From: Deltaproteobacteria bacterium
GTDB taxonomy: Bacteria > Desulfobacterota > SM23-61
Direction of reading: 5' to 3'
Assembly (NCBI GenBank): GCA_029857975.1
Contig: JAOUFX010000131.1
Coordinates: 1 to 7,231 of the forward strand
Length of the DNA stretch: 7,231 nt
In this document: positions 1-6,136 of the stretch, one piece after another
Numbering within the stretch: position 1 is the first letter of the stretch
Layout of the letters: each line of letters starts with the position of its first letter
Position numbers and translations under genes: made by a program
Notes under the pieces: generated by a model
The model's database searches: none
Told to the model about the DNA's origin: nothing
The model's input: the letters and a program-made list of their open reading frames with translations, nothing else

Positions 1-1061
1 ATGATTTTCCCTTGGTCATCCAATACTGGCTGCCGCGAGATAAGATAGGCCAGGGCGCCCGGGGGGAAAATGGAATGGTCCGTTGCAATGGATCTGCCGG
101 CAGTGAGCGGCACACCCAGCGCCCCTACGGGTCCCTCATCTATTTGATTGGAGAACGGAAAGGAGCGAAAAAAAATATAACGTTGATTAATGTTGAGAAT
201 CTCCTCCATCCATCTCGGGTATATTTGGAGAAGTTCTTTCACCCGCCTCAGGGAAAGTTCTTCTTCAGCGATAAGTCCTTGCTCGACCAGATATCGTCCG
301 ATGCTCCGATACGGCCGGCCGTTGGAAATGTCAAAACCCAACCGTAACACCTTTCCGTCTGGTAGGCAGATCCGCCCCGACCCCTGCACATGCAGGACAA
401 ACCGCTCCCAGGGGTCCTTCAGCCAGGCCAGTTCATATCCTTTCCCTTTCAGTACTTCCCGGGAGTCAATCTCCTGGCGAGAATAATAAGGAACAACCTG
501 CCCTCCTTCAACCCGGCCGATTTCTTTTCTTTTGAGGGGTCCCGGCAATTCGGTCGATGCGGTTTCCACCAGATCATTCGGTCGGCGGTAGATAGGATAC
601 CGGTATTCTCCCCCCGGTTTAAGGCTGCCGGCAATGATGGGTTCATAATACCCTGTAAGGAGGATGGTCAACCCCTCCCCTTTTTTGCTTGTTTCCCATA
701 AACGGAACCTCTCCTGAATTTTTCGAGCGAACTCTGCTGGGTCAGGAGTGTTTAAAAGGATTTCTCGAAACAGAGATAGAGAACGACGAGCCTTTTCCAG
801 ATCGCCAAGATCTTTCTCATAATTTGAAATGTTGTCGGGTGAATTGAGGGAAGAAATTTTTTTTTGCAGATAAGCGAGGCTATTTTCCACTGCTTCTCGG
901 AGAGATTTTCTTTCGCCGTCATCAGTCAGAAGAGGAATGAATTCCTTTTCCGGCGGCGGTATTAATCCTTCCAGGGAAGGTGGCTCTTTTGGCGCTGGCG
1001 CCATGCAACTGAAAAGGAAGAGAAAAAGAATTCCGGCGTAGAATGACTTTTTCCGCAACAC
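1..1061 (-). CDS. mltA: Membrane-bound lytic murein transglycosylase A, lipoprotein (3' part beyond window)
   Basis: MltA cleaves the glycan strands of peptidoglycan, forming 1,6-anhydromuramyl ends, from the inner face of the outer membrane. One open frame of 353 codons runs unbroken to the window edge. The start is GTG at 1061 (or TTG at 1058): an in-frame TAG directly precedes it, and AAGG lies a few bases upstream. The N-terminus is a lipoprotein signal, basic (LRKK) then hydrophobic, with lipobox LFSC and lipidated Cys19. After a linker and a helical stretch (about residues 45-125) come family hallmarks: TGYYEP at 136-141, then YPIYRRPNDL, a HVQGSGR segment, RSIG, NQRYIFFR, and GVPLTAGRSIATD near the visible end. 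The catalytic Asp (in the E. coli VALDVGGAIKG motif) would lie just past the edge, so catalytic competence cannot be judged. E. coli MltA is about 365 residues; this one would be somewhat longer. Identification is by remembered family motifs. Confidence 0.9.
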   Translation of the reverse strand, partial: MLRKKSFYAGILFLFLFSCMAPAPKEPPSLEGLIPPPEKEFIPLLTDDGERKSLREAVENSLAYLQKKISSLNSPDNISNYEKDLGDLEKARRSLSLFREILLNTPDPAEFARKIQERFRLWETSKKGEGLTILLTGYYEPIIAGSLKPGGEYRYPIYRRPNDLVETASTELPGPLKRKEIGRVEGGQVVPYYSRQEIDSREVLKGKGYELAWLKDPWERFVLHVQGSGRICLPDGKVLRLGFDISNGRPYRSIGRYLVEQGLIAEEELSLRRVKELLQIYPRWMEEILNINQRYIFFRSFPFSNQIDEGPVGALGVPLTAGRSIATDHSIFPPGALAYLISRQPVLDDQGKI

Positions 1062-1128
1062 CTAAAACCTTACGCCCTTAAGGTTATTCAGCAAAGAGGA
1101 GTTCGGACTCCCTTAATCATTGAAAAAA

Positions 1129-1137
1129 ACTATAGCA
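1129..1137 (-). promoter_or_regulatory. Candidate extended -10 promoter of mltA
   Basis: The minus strand reads TGCTATAGT, which fits an extended -10 element (TGnTATAAT) with one mismatch. It lies about 68 bases before the GTG start of mltA. No good -35 box sits 17 bases upstream, as can be the case for extended -10 promoters. The implied leader contains a small hairpin, GGAGT-CCGA-ACTCC (about 1098-1111). Consensus matching only. Confidence 0.4.
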
Positions 1138-1229
1138 TTTCCCATCTCCAATAACCAGGCAAAAAACGCCAATTGAACCAGGGGCAGGGGATATTCCGCT
1201 TGGCAATCTCTAAAGGGGGAAAAGCTCGG

Positions 1230-1260
1230 GGGGTCAGAGCAGGAGGAGGGCTCTGACCCC
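1230..1260. repeat. GC-rich perfect inverted repeat between response regulator and mltA
   Basis: GGGGTCAGAGC (1230-1240) pairs perfectly with GCTCTGACCCC (1250-1260) around a 9-base purine-rich loop. It lies 29 bases past the stop codon of the response regulator, between that gene and mltA, both on the minus strand. In that direction the stem is followed by only a weak T-rich stretch (CTTTTCC), so it is not a textbook intrinsic terminator. It may stop or protect the regulator's transcript, or be a copy of a dispersed REP-like palindrome. Confidence 0.65.
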
Positions 1261-1288
1261 GGGAGGAGGGGACCAGCTGGGGGATGGG

Positions 1289-1747
1289 TTAATTGTTCAC
1301 GAATTCATCAATTTCGTTATCTTCCCAGGCATGAATACTTCTAATTTTTTGGACAATGCTTTTTATTTTCCGGTTATAACTGCGCTGGGTTACGGATTTA
1401 TTAACGATAGCAACAATGTCCGGAACGTTGAAAGGCTTGGAAACGAAGTCCACCGCCCCATGGCGGATGGCGTCGTGGACGTTGTCGAGCGTGCCATATC
1501 CGGTGACGATAACGACTGCGGCGTCACTCCCGATTTTCCTGAGCTCCCGCAGCACGTCCATCCCTGAAAGCCCGGGCATTTTTATGTCCAGGGTGATGAG
1601 GTCAACTTTTTCTTTTTGAATGCAATCCAGAGCCTCTTGTCCGTTGGCAGCCGTATGGACATCATAAAGTGGTTTGAGGATCATCCGTAATGATTCCCGT
1701 GGTCCGAGTTCATCATCCACAACTAAAACCGAGGCTTTTTGCTCCAT
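1289..1747 (-). CDS. Stand-alone response regulator receiver protein with short C-terminal tail
   Basis: This 152-residue protein is a CheY-like receiver domain, phosphorylated by a sensor kinase. All signature residues are present: acidic pair Asp11-Asp12, phospho-acceptor Asp54 (in TLDIKMPGLSG), Thr82 (VTGYG) and Lys104 (SKPF). The sequence style resembles NtrC-family receivers. After about residue 118 there is no AAA+ or DNA-binding domain, only a tail of about 35 residues, basic at first (RSYNRKIKSIVQKI) and acidic at the end (EDNEIDEF). Output is therefore probably by protein contact rather than DNA binding. The ATG start has GGGAG six bases upstream. No histidine kinase is in the window, so the partner is unknown. 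It lies 268 bases downstream of dctM in the same direction, with a plausible promoter of its own. Receiver identity is secure; the role is not. Confidence 0.93.
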   Translation of the reverse strand: MEQKASVLVVDDELGPRESLRMILKPLYDVHTAANGQEALDCIQKEKVDLITLDIKMPGLSGMDVLRELRKIGSDAAVVIVTGYGTLDNVHDAIRHGAVDFVSKPFNVPDIVAIVNKSVTQRSYNRKIKSIVQKIRSIHAWEDNEIDEFVNN

Positions 1748-1867
1748 CTCCAGCTCCCGCTAAAAAATTTTAAACTGCTGTTAACCCTTGCAGAGCCGTT
1801 CTTGTTTTTATCTTGTCCAGCAAATTCTATGCCTGCTAAACCGGGTGTCTCTGTTTTACCCAATTCA

Positions 1868-1896
1868 TTGATATTTCATTGCTTTTAGTTTGGCAA
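1868..1896 (-). promoter_or_regulatory. Candidate sigma70-type promoter of the response regulator
   Basis: On the minus strand TTGCCA (1896-1891) and TATCAA (1873-1868) are separated by exactly 17 bases, matching -35 and -10 consensus at 5/6 and 4/6 positions. Transcription would start near 1861, leaving a leader of about 110 bases. This lies in the 268-base gap (1748-2015) after dctM, which otherwise shows no gene. Consensus matching only. Confidence 0.35.
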
Positions 1897-2015
1897 AAAA
1901 ATAATGAGGATCTATTCAGGATCAGTTTTGTACACCTTTCAGGGCCGGTTTTGCCCACATTTATTGAGGCAAGAAATGATGATTTCGTAAAAAATCGTCT
2001 CTCCCGCGGAAGCGG

Positions 2016-3332
2016 TTAACCAAACATTACCTTGGGAAGCCAGAGGACGATTTGGGGGAAAAAGAAGACAGCAGCCAAACCCACCAACTGGAGAACCATA
2101 AATTGAACCATCCCCGCATAAATGTCCCACAAATCATAATTCGGGGCCACACCTTTCAGATAGTACGCCGCCACGGCTACTGGCGGGGAGAGAAAGGCCG
2201 TCTGCAGGTTCACCGCCACCAGGATACAGAACCACATGGGATCAAAACCAAGTTTTGTTACGACCGGAAGAAACATGGGCAAAAATATGAACACGATCGC
2301 CGGCCATTCCAGAGGCCAGCCCAGGAGGAAAATAATCCCCATCAGGACGATGACCACCCCGATGGGCGGAAGGGGCAAAGCAAGGAGCCCTCTAATGAGC
2401 ATGTCGGAGGTCCCCAGGCGGGTAAAGACCGCTCCATAGACATTGGCGGCCATCCCCAGAAAAAGGACCATGCTGGAGATTTCCACCGTAGACCAGGTTG
2501 AATCTTTTATCTTCCCCCAGTCCAGTTTTCGGTTGATTAAACCGAGCACCAGAGCCCCTAAAGCCCCCATCGCCGCGCCCTCTGTCGGCGTCGCCAGTCC
2601 GAATAAAATGCTGCCCAGGCAGGCCATGATCAGAATAAGAGGGGGAACCACGCCTTTAGCCAGTTCACCGAATGCCTGGGAAAAAGACTTGGCCCGCTCC
2701 TCCAGGGGTAAAGGCGGGCCCAGTTTCGGGTTGAGATAGCATCGGATCATTGTATAAGCGATATAAATGCCCGCAAGGAGGAATCCCGGAAACACCGCCG
2801 CCGCCATGAGCCTGACCACGGAGACATTCGCAATCGGCCCCATGACCACCAGCATGACGCTGGGCGGGATCAGGATTCCCAGGCAGCCCCCGGCAGTAAT
2901 CACCCCGGCGGAAAGCCGGACATCGTATCCGCTCTTAATCATGAGCGGCGTCGCCATTAACCCGATGACGGCGACCGGGGCACCGATGATCCCGGTGGCC
3001 ATGGCAAAAATGGTAGCCACCACCAGAACCGCCAAATACAGAGATCCCCTCACCGGCCCCATGATCAACTGAAAACCCCTGAAGAGCCGATCCATGAGCC
3101 CGGCGCGTTCCAAAAGATAGCCCATGAATATGAACAGAGGAACCGCCGCCAGGACCTCTTCTTGCATGAATCCGATGGCCTGCATCACCATCAGGGAAAA
3201 GACGATGTCCCCGAAACCTATGTAACCAAAAACAAGGGCGCAGATGATAAGGGTGAAGGAGATGGGGAAACCCAGGAAGATCGATGTGAGGAGAACGGCC
3301 AATAATAAAATTCCCAGGAGTTCAGGATTCAT
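2016..3332 (-). CDS. dctM: TRAP transporter large permease subunit (DctM/FcbT3 type)
   Basis: This is the large membrane subunit of a tripartite ATP-independent periplasmic transporter; the family uses a sodium gradient to import substrate delivered by the periplasmic binding protein. The 438-residue product is almost entirely hydrophobic, with the many membrane-spanning segments expected. Family hallmarks include GGCLGILIPPS (148-158), the central ATPTEGAA segment, and FLSPPVAVAAYYLKGVAP near the C-terminus. These wordings resemble the mannitol/chloroaromatic (FcbT3) subgroup. I chose ATG 3332 over the upstream in-frame GTG at 3383 because GGGAGGT sits just before it and length fits the family. 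The start overlaps the end of dctQ by 11 bases, which suggests translational coupling. It is followed by a 268-base gap without a clear intrinsic terminator. Confidence 0.95.
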   Translation of the reverse strand: MNPELLGILLLAVLLTSIFLGFPISFTLIICALVFGYIGFGDIVFSLMVMQAIGFMQEEVLAAVPLFIFMGYLLERAGLMDRLFRGFQLIMGPVRGSLYLAVLVVATIFAMATGIIGAPVAVIGLMATPLMIKSGYDVRLSAGVITAGGCLGILIPPSVMLVVMGPIANVSVVRLMAAAVFPGFLLAGIYIAYTMIRCYLNPKLGPPLPLEERAKSFSQAFGELAKGVVPPLILIMACLGSILFGLATPTEGAAMGALGALVLGLINRKLDWGKIKDSTWSTVEISSMVLFLGMAANVYGAVFTRLGTSDMLIRGLLALPLPPIGVVIVLMGIIFLLGWPLEWPAIVFIFLPMFLPVVTKLGFDPMWFCILVAVNLQTAFLSPPVAVAAYYLKGVAPNYDLWDIYAGMVQFMVLQLVGLAAVFFFPQIVLWLPKVMFG

Positions 3333-3840
3333 ACGACCTCCCGTGACGTGCGCTGTAAATCGCTTTGATAAATTCGGAGACACCCTGGAGCAAAAGAAGG
3401 AAAGCAGATACAGGAATCACCGTTTTAAACGGATAAATGGGCTGCCGCCACGGACTCGAGTCCGAAACTTCCCCGATTGCCCAGGAATGGGATGCGTAAT
3501 CCCACCCCAGGATGAAAAAGAGAACGATGCCCGGGAAAAAGAAGAATAGGTACATAAAGGCATCGATGATCCCCTTCCGCCTCGCCGACCACTTGCTGTA
3601 AAGGATATCGGTCCGGATGTGCGACCCCTTGTAAAGGGTATAAGCGGCTCCGAGCATAAAAATGGCGCCGTAAAGCATATACGTCATTTCATAAGCCCAA
3701 ATCGTCGGCGAATTAAACATATAGCGGGCAAAGACCTCATAGACCAGGCCCCCCACCAAAGGGAAAACCAGCCAGCCCAAAATCTTTCCGCTCCACACGG
3801 CGATTTTGTCAATAATCCTTACAACATTATGCAAAGTCAT
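3322..3840 (-). CDS. dctQ: TRAP transporter small permease subunit (DctQ/FcbT2 type)
   Basis: DctQ is the small integral membrane partner that forms the transport complex with DctM. Four hydrophobic segments are visible in the expected places: ILGWLVFPLVGGLVYEVF, MTYMLYGAIFMLGAAY, a phenylalanine-rich segment (FMYLFFFFPGIVLFFILGW) and VSAFLLLLQGVSEF. The family-typical loop SPWRQPIYPFKTVIP precedes the fourth. From ATG 3840 the protein has 172 residues, normal for the family. The start is uncertain: 3840 has AGGGGG immediately upstream, while in-frame ATG 3852, ATG 3876 and GTG 3879 lack a convincing ribosome-binding site. The gene ends inside dctM. A gap of about 190 bases with a strong hairpin separates it from dctP. 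Confidence 0.92.
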   Translation of the reverse strand: MTLHNVVRIIDKIAVWSGKILGWLVFPLVGGLVYEVFARYMFNSPTIWAYEMTYMLYGAIFMLGAAYTLYKGSHIRTDILYSKWSARRKGIIDAFMYLFFFFPGIVLFFILGWDYASHSWAIGEVSDSSPWRQPIYPFKTVIPVSAFLLLLQGVSEFIKAIYSARHGRSYES

Positions 3841-3936
3841 ACCCCCTATCATGCGGAATGAAGAAGGTTTATTCATCACTGCGGAGGGTGTGGACCCGGA
3901 AGCAATGAAGGGAATCGCTGCTCTACACGCTCAGCA

Positions 3937-3970
3937 TTGGGAAGGCAAACCAAAGAGTTTGCCTTCCCAA
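3937..3970. repeat. Perfect 14-bp inverted repeat between dctP and dctQ
   Basis: TTGGGAAGGCAAAC (3937-3950) pairs perfectly with GTTTGCCTTCCCAA (3957-3970) around a 6-base loop. It starts 57 bases after the dctP stop codon, inside the transporter operon. In operon direction no T-run follows, so it is not a standard intrinsic terminator; T6 follows only on the plus strand, where no gene ends. Inference: it protects the 3' end of dctP mRNA or causes partial termination, so that the soluble binding protein is made in excess over the membrane subunits. Confidence 0.85.
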
Positions 3971-4026
3971 GTCTATTTTTTCCCGAATATTCGCTCCCCG
4001 CTCTGGAAGGAGCTGCGCTCAAATTC

Positions 4027-5115
4027 TTATTTCTTCCTCGGCCAGTAATAATCTGCGACAAGGTTATAAGGTGGATTTACGATCCGCTGGTAAGGAACAT
4101 GGCGCGAGGCAAACGCCCGCTGAGATTCAAGAATCTTGGCAAAGTCGGGGTTCTTCTTCGCTTCCCGGGCAGCCACCTTGTCCCAGGCTTGGAGGAATTG
4201 CACCAATATCTCAGTTGGCGTTTCCATCACCTTAACGCCATGCTTCGTTTGAAGATCTTCCAGGGCCTGAATATTCATGTCCCATACCTTCGCCATGTTC
4301 ATCAACATGGTTTCGTGGGCCACCAGCTCAATCATCACCTTGAGGTCAGCCGGCAGCTTATCATAGACAGCTTTGTTGAAGTATACCTCCCCAACTCCCG
4401 TGGGCTGGTGGATTCCCGGCAGGTAGTAATACTTGCAGATATCCTGGAAGCCCGCAGTCATGTCACTGTGGGGGTCGCTGAATTCCGTGGCGTCGATGAC
4501 CCCCCTCTCCAGCGCCGGCATGATTTCGCCCATGGGAAGGGTCGTTACCTTCACGCCAAACTCGTTAAAAACGTCGGCTGCCAGGCCGGCGGCCCGCATT
4601 TTCAGCCCCTTGAGGTCGGAAGCCTTGTTAATGGGCTTCTTAAACCAGCCCAGGGGTTCACACATCTCCCCCCAGATCGGGAACCAGACAACATTATATT
4701 TCATTTTTTTAAGGAGCCCGCGATATAGCTCCTGGCCGCCACCGGCAAAGAGCCAGGCGTTATAATCATATTGGTTCATGCCGAAAGGACCCCCGGTGGC
4801 GCTGGCAAACAGGGAAAAAGCCGTGTTTTTCCCCGTCCAGTAGCCGGACCAGGACACTCCGCCATCCAGAACCCCTTTGTGGACGGCGTCAAGGATCTGA
4901 AAAGCCGGCACGATGGCTCCGGGGGATTCTAATTTTATCTCCAGCCGACCCGCTGCCAGAGAATTAATTCTCTTTACAAAATTTTCCCCCCAGATAAAGT
5001 CCCAGCCGGGGGCAAAGGGGCTCTGGAATTTCAACTTGGTCTGGGCCTCGGCCGGGGTGAAGAAGAAGAGAGACAAAACCCACACCGCCGCCAAGATGAG
5101 AGCAAACTTTTTCAT
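4027..5115 (-). CDS. dctP: TRAP transporter periplasmic substrate-binding protein (DctP, TakP/FcbT1 type)
   Basis: This periplasmic receptor captures the substrate, most likely a carboxylate, and delivers it to DctQM. The 362-residue product begins with a signal peptide (MKKFALILAAVW..., hydrophobic core, cleavage expected after AEA at residue 24). The DctP signature follows: RINSLAAGRLEIKL, DLKGLKMRAAG with Arg174, the family's usual carboxylate-binding arginine, then LPMGEIMPALERGVIDATEF. Glu211-Phe212 stands where TakP, as I recall, has the metal-coordinating Glu-Trp; Glu153 may replace the TakP Gln. This resembles the 2-oxoacid/mannitol/chloroaromatic subgroup, so a 2-oxo or aromatic acid is possible, but the substrate is not determined. 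ATG 5115 is chosen over ATG 5178 because AAGGAGGT stands eight bases upstream and the signal peptide then starts properly. It is the first gene of the operon. Confidence 0.95.
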   Translation of the reverse strand: MKKFALILAAVWVLSLFFFTPAEAQTKLKFQSPFAPGWDFIWGENFVKRINSLAAGRLEIKLESPGAIVPAFQILDAVHKGVLDGGVSWSGYWTGKNTAFSLFASATGGPFGMNQYDYNAWLFAGGGQELYRGLLKKMKYNVVWFPIWGEMCEPLGWFKKPINKASDLKGLKMRAAGLAADVFNEFGVKVTTLPMGEIMPALERGVIDATEFSDPHSDMTAGFQDICKYYYLPGIHQPTGVGEVYFNKAVYDKLPADLKVMIELVAHETMLMNMAKVWDMNIQALEDLQTKHGVKVMETPTEILVQFLQAWDKVAAREAKKNPDFAKILESQRAFASRHVPYQRIVNPPYNLVADYYWPRKK

Positions 5116-5122
5116 AAGTCTT

Positions 5123-5130
5123 ACCTCCTT
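5123..5130 (-). promoter_or_regulatory. Strong ribosome-binding site of dctP
   Basis: AAGGAGGT is a near-perfect Shine-Dalgarno sequence, with eight bases between GGAGG and ATG 5115. It decides the dctP start against the longer frame from 5178, whose extra 21 residues would put a second hydrophobic stretch ahead of the signal peptide. Confidence 0.9.
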
Positions 5131-5363
5131 TAAAAGAAATAAAGATTGGAACACGAAATAGAAAAACACCCACCTCATTTTAGCCTTAACGATTCGCCAG
5201 TATTCACCCCCTTTCCAACAAATTACCCCCCTCTTACAGGCAGGGTACTCTGTCCCGGTTTCTTATTAACTTAACACCCATGAAACCCCGAAGACCTTTA
5301 GAAAGAATCACCCCCTCCAGTTGAGTTCTCCTTCAGGAAAACCGGGAAAAAATATATTAAGGC

Positions 5364-5407
5364 AATGTTCACATAAAATGTTCACATAAATTGAATATTT
5401 TTGTCAA
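5364..5407 (-). promoter_or_regulatory. Tandem 13-bp repeats next to a -35-like box: candidate operator/promoter for dctPQM
   Basis: AATGTTCACATAA occurs twice head to tail (5364-5376 and 5377-5389) with no gap. Each copy holds ATGT-TC-ACAT, an imperfect palindrome with 4-bp arms. On the minus strand a consensus TTGACA (5407-5402) stands 12 bases before the first copy, so a bound repressor would sit across the spacer, -10 and start region. No good -10 box is evident at 17 bases. The site is about 250 bases ahead of dctP. The tandem repeat is directly visible; its role as operator is inference. Confidence 0.5.
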
Positions 5408-5473
5408 GTTAAAACTCCCCTCCCTGCTCTATACTTGGCCTTTTCTCTTCTTACACCATTTTTTTGTCCTTTT

Positions 5474-5507
5474 TCTTATCACCTACAACTATAGCCTATA
5501 GCCTATT
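5474..5507. repeat. Degenerate heptamer array, left part
   Basis: Read on the minus strand, units AATAGGC, TATAGGC, TATAGT, TGTAGGT, GATAAG follow one another with a period of about seven bases (consensus NATAGGY). The array touches the left end of the IS and appears to be the continuation of the array at 6937-6982, split by the insertion. It does not code. Confidence 0.65.
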
Positions 5508-5508
5508 A

Positions 5509-5526
5509 GAGACTGTTCCGAAAAAA
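5509..5526 (+). repeat. Left terminal inverted repeat of the IS
   Basis: GAGACTGTTCCGAAAAAA is the exact reverse complement of 6918-6935. The match breaks right after the A6 run. Outside lies TA (5507-5508). Confidence 0.95.
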
Positions 5527-5613
5527 CTTATAACTTATTAAAATCAATAATAAAACATGGTAATTTTTGATCGTCCTAATAGGAGCCTAATTTCTGTGGT
5601 TCAATTTGTGGTA

Positions 5614-5640
5614 ATATTCCGCCCAGAAAGGGTGGAATAT
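5614..5640 (+). promoter_or_regulatory. Hairpin sequestering the transposase ribosome-binding site and start codon
   Basis: ATATTCCGCCC (5614-5624) can pair with GGGTGGAATAT (5630-5640) around a 5-base loop: 11 pairs including one G-U. The right arm contains the G-rich ribosome-binding region and the first two bases of the ATG at 5639. Such a stem would limit translation of the transposase; RBS-masking structures are known from other IS elements such as IS10 and IS50. The pairing is visible; the effect is inference. Confidence 0.6.
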
Positions 5641-6136
5641 GAGTACCAAACAACGATTCGACGTTGAGCCGGTTTTAGAGAAAATCTCTCCGCATATACC
5701 GGATGAAGAAATTAACTTCCTCTTCCCGTTTCGAAAGTTTAATACCCAAAGCCGAAGAAGGAAGTTCAAAACAAGTCAACTGTACAGAGCGCATATCTTA
5801 GCCATGCTCAGAGGGATTCATTCTTTTAATAAATTGTGCACTGAATTAAAAACTAGGAGGTCTTTCCGGGATTTTTGTCTTTTCAAAAACAAAAAGCTCA
5901 CCCCTCCCAAGCGCATGCTGTCGGAATTTCGTGACCACTTAAAACCTTCTGGGTTTGAAAAAATTGCCCAGTTGATTGCAGTGAATTTATTAAACGTGAT
6001 CTCCTTGCCTGATCTCCATGTGGCTATTCCAGACGCTACCGATATGCCAGCCAATTGTAGTGGCTTTGCTAAAAAAAATGCCATTGTCCTGGCGATTGCC
6101 AATGCCCAAAGGAGTACACCGCAAAGGGAGCCGTGA
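5639..6136 (+). CDS. IS transposase, N-terminal part (frame broken)
   Basis: This frame encodes the first part of a DDE transposase. The N-terminal about 110 residues are helical and basic, with a segment (KFKTSQLYRAHILAMLRGIHSFNKLC) typical of the DNA-binding region of IS4/IS5-type enzymes. The start of the catalytic domain is IPDATDMP, with the first catalytic Asp at 132, followed by CSGFAKK. From residue 147, just after an A8 run at 6071-6078, the sequence stops resembling a transposase, and the frame ends with TGA at 6134-6136, overlapping the next frame by four bases. The last about 19 residues are therefore probably either read only without frameshifting or not native. The start ATG has AAGGGTGG upstream, inside a hairpin. 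On its own this product lacks two of three catalytic acids and cannot transpose. Confidence 0.85.
   Translation: MSTKQRFDVEPVLEKISPHIPDEEINFLFPFRKFNTQSRRRKFKTSQLYRAHILAMLRGIHSFNKLCTELKTRRSFRDFCLFKNKKLTPPKRMLSEFRDHLKPSGFEKIAQLIAVNLLNVISLPDLHVAIPDATDMPANCSGFAKKNAIVLAIANAQRSTPQREP
6071..6078 (+). other. A8 run: probable frameshift site in the transposase
   Basis: Codons GCT AAA AAA AAT GCC lead out of the first frame. Moving one base back here joins SGFAKK to CHCPGDCQCPKEYTAKGAVKGK and on into KSGQSPYFVGYKKHTL, with no stop between; the second frame is open from 6073. One more A (A9) would give a single protein of 421 residues. The run may thus be a -1 slippage site, or mark a one-base deletion in an old A9 run. 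Confidence 0.7.

Larger units (their letters stand above)
5116..5506. other. Non-coding leader and promoter region of the TRAP operon
   Basis: No convincing gene lies in these 390 bases. The right half is AT-rich and pyrimidine-rich on the plus strand, and holds the tandem 13-bp repeat beside a TTGACA box and the heptamer array. The left half, transcribed as leader, contains several purine-rich G runs (about 5170-5330 read on the minus strand). A minus-strand ATG at about 5282 opens a 15-codon frame, but without a well-spaced ribosome-binding site I do not call it a gene. I see no recognisable riboswitch. Confidence 0.6.

Noticed and set aside
12..701. Several plus-strand frames of about 100 codons opposite mltA
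   Set aside because: They are antisense to a continuous MltA frame with family motifs throughout.
2052..2501. Plus-strand frame of about 150 codons opposite dctM
   Set aside because: Composition is His/Arg/Lys-rich as expected for the reverse of a membrane-protein gene; no recognisable domain.
3937..3980. Plus-strand intrinsic terminator (stem followed by TCTATTTTTT)
   Set aside because: It has terminator shape on the plus strand, but no plus-strand gene ends there, so a role in the minus-strand operon is more likely.
3937..4728. Long plus-strand open frame (263 codons) opposite dctP
   Set aside because: It lies fully antisense to a clear DctP gene, has no family-like motifs, and begins inside the intergenic hairpin; it is a shadow of the dctP codon pattern.
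5116..5178. Upstream start of dctP at ATG 5178
   Set aside because: It lacks the strong ribosome-binding site found before ATG 5115 and would place 21 hydrophobic residues ahead of a proper signal peptide.
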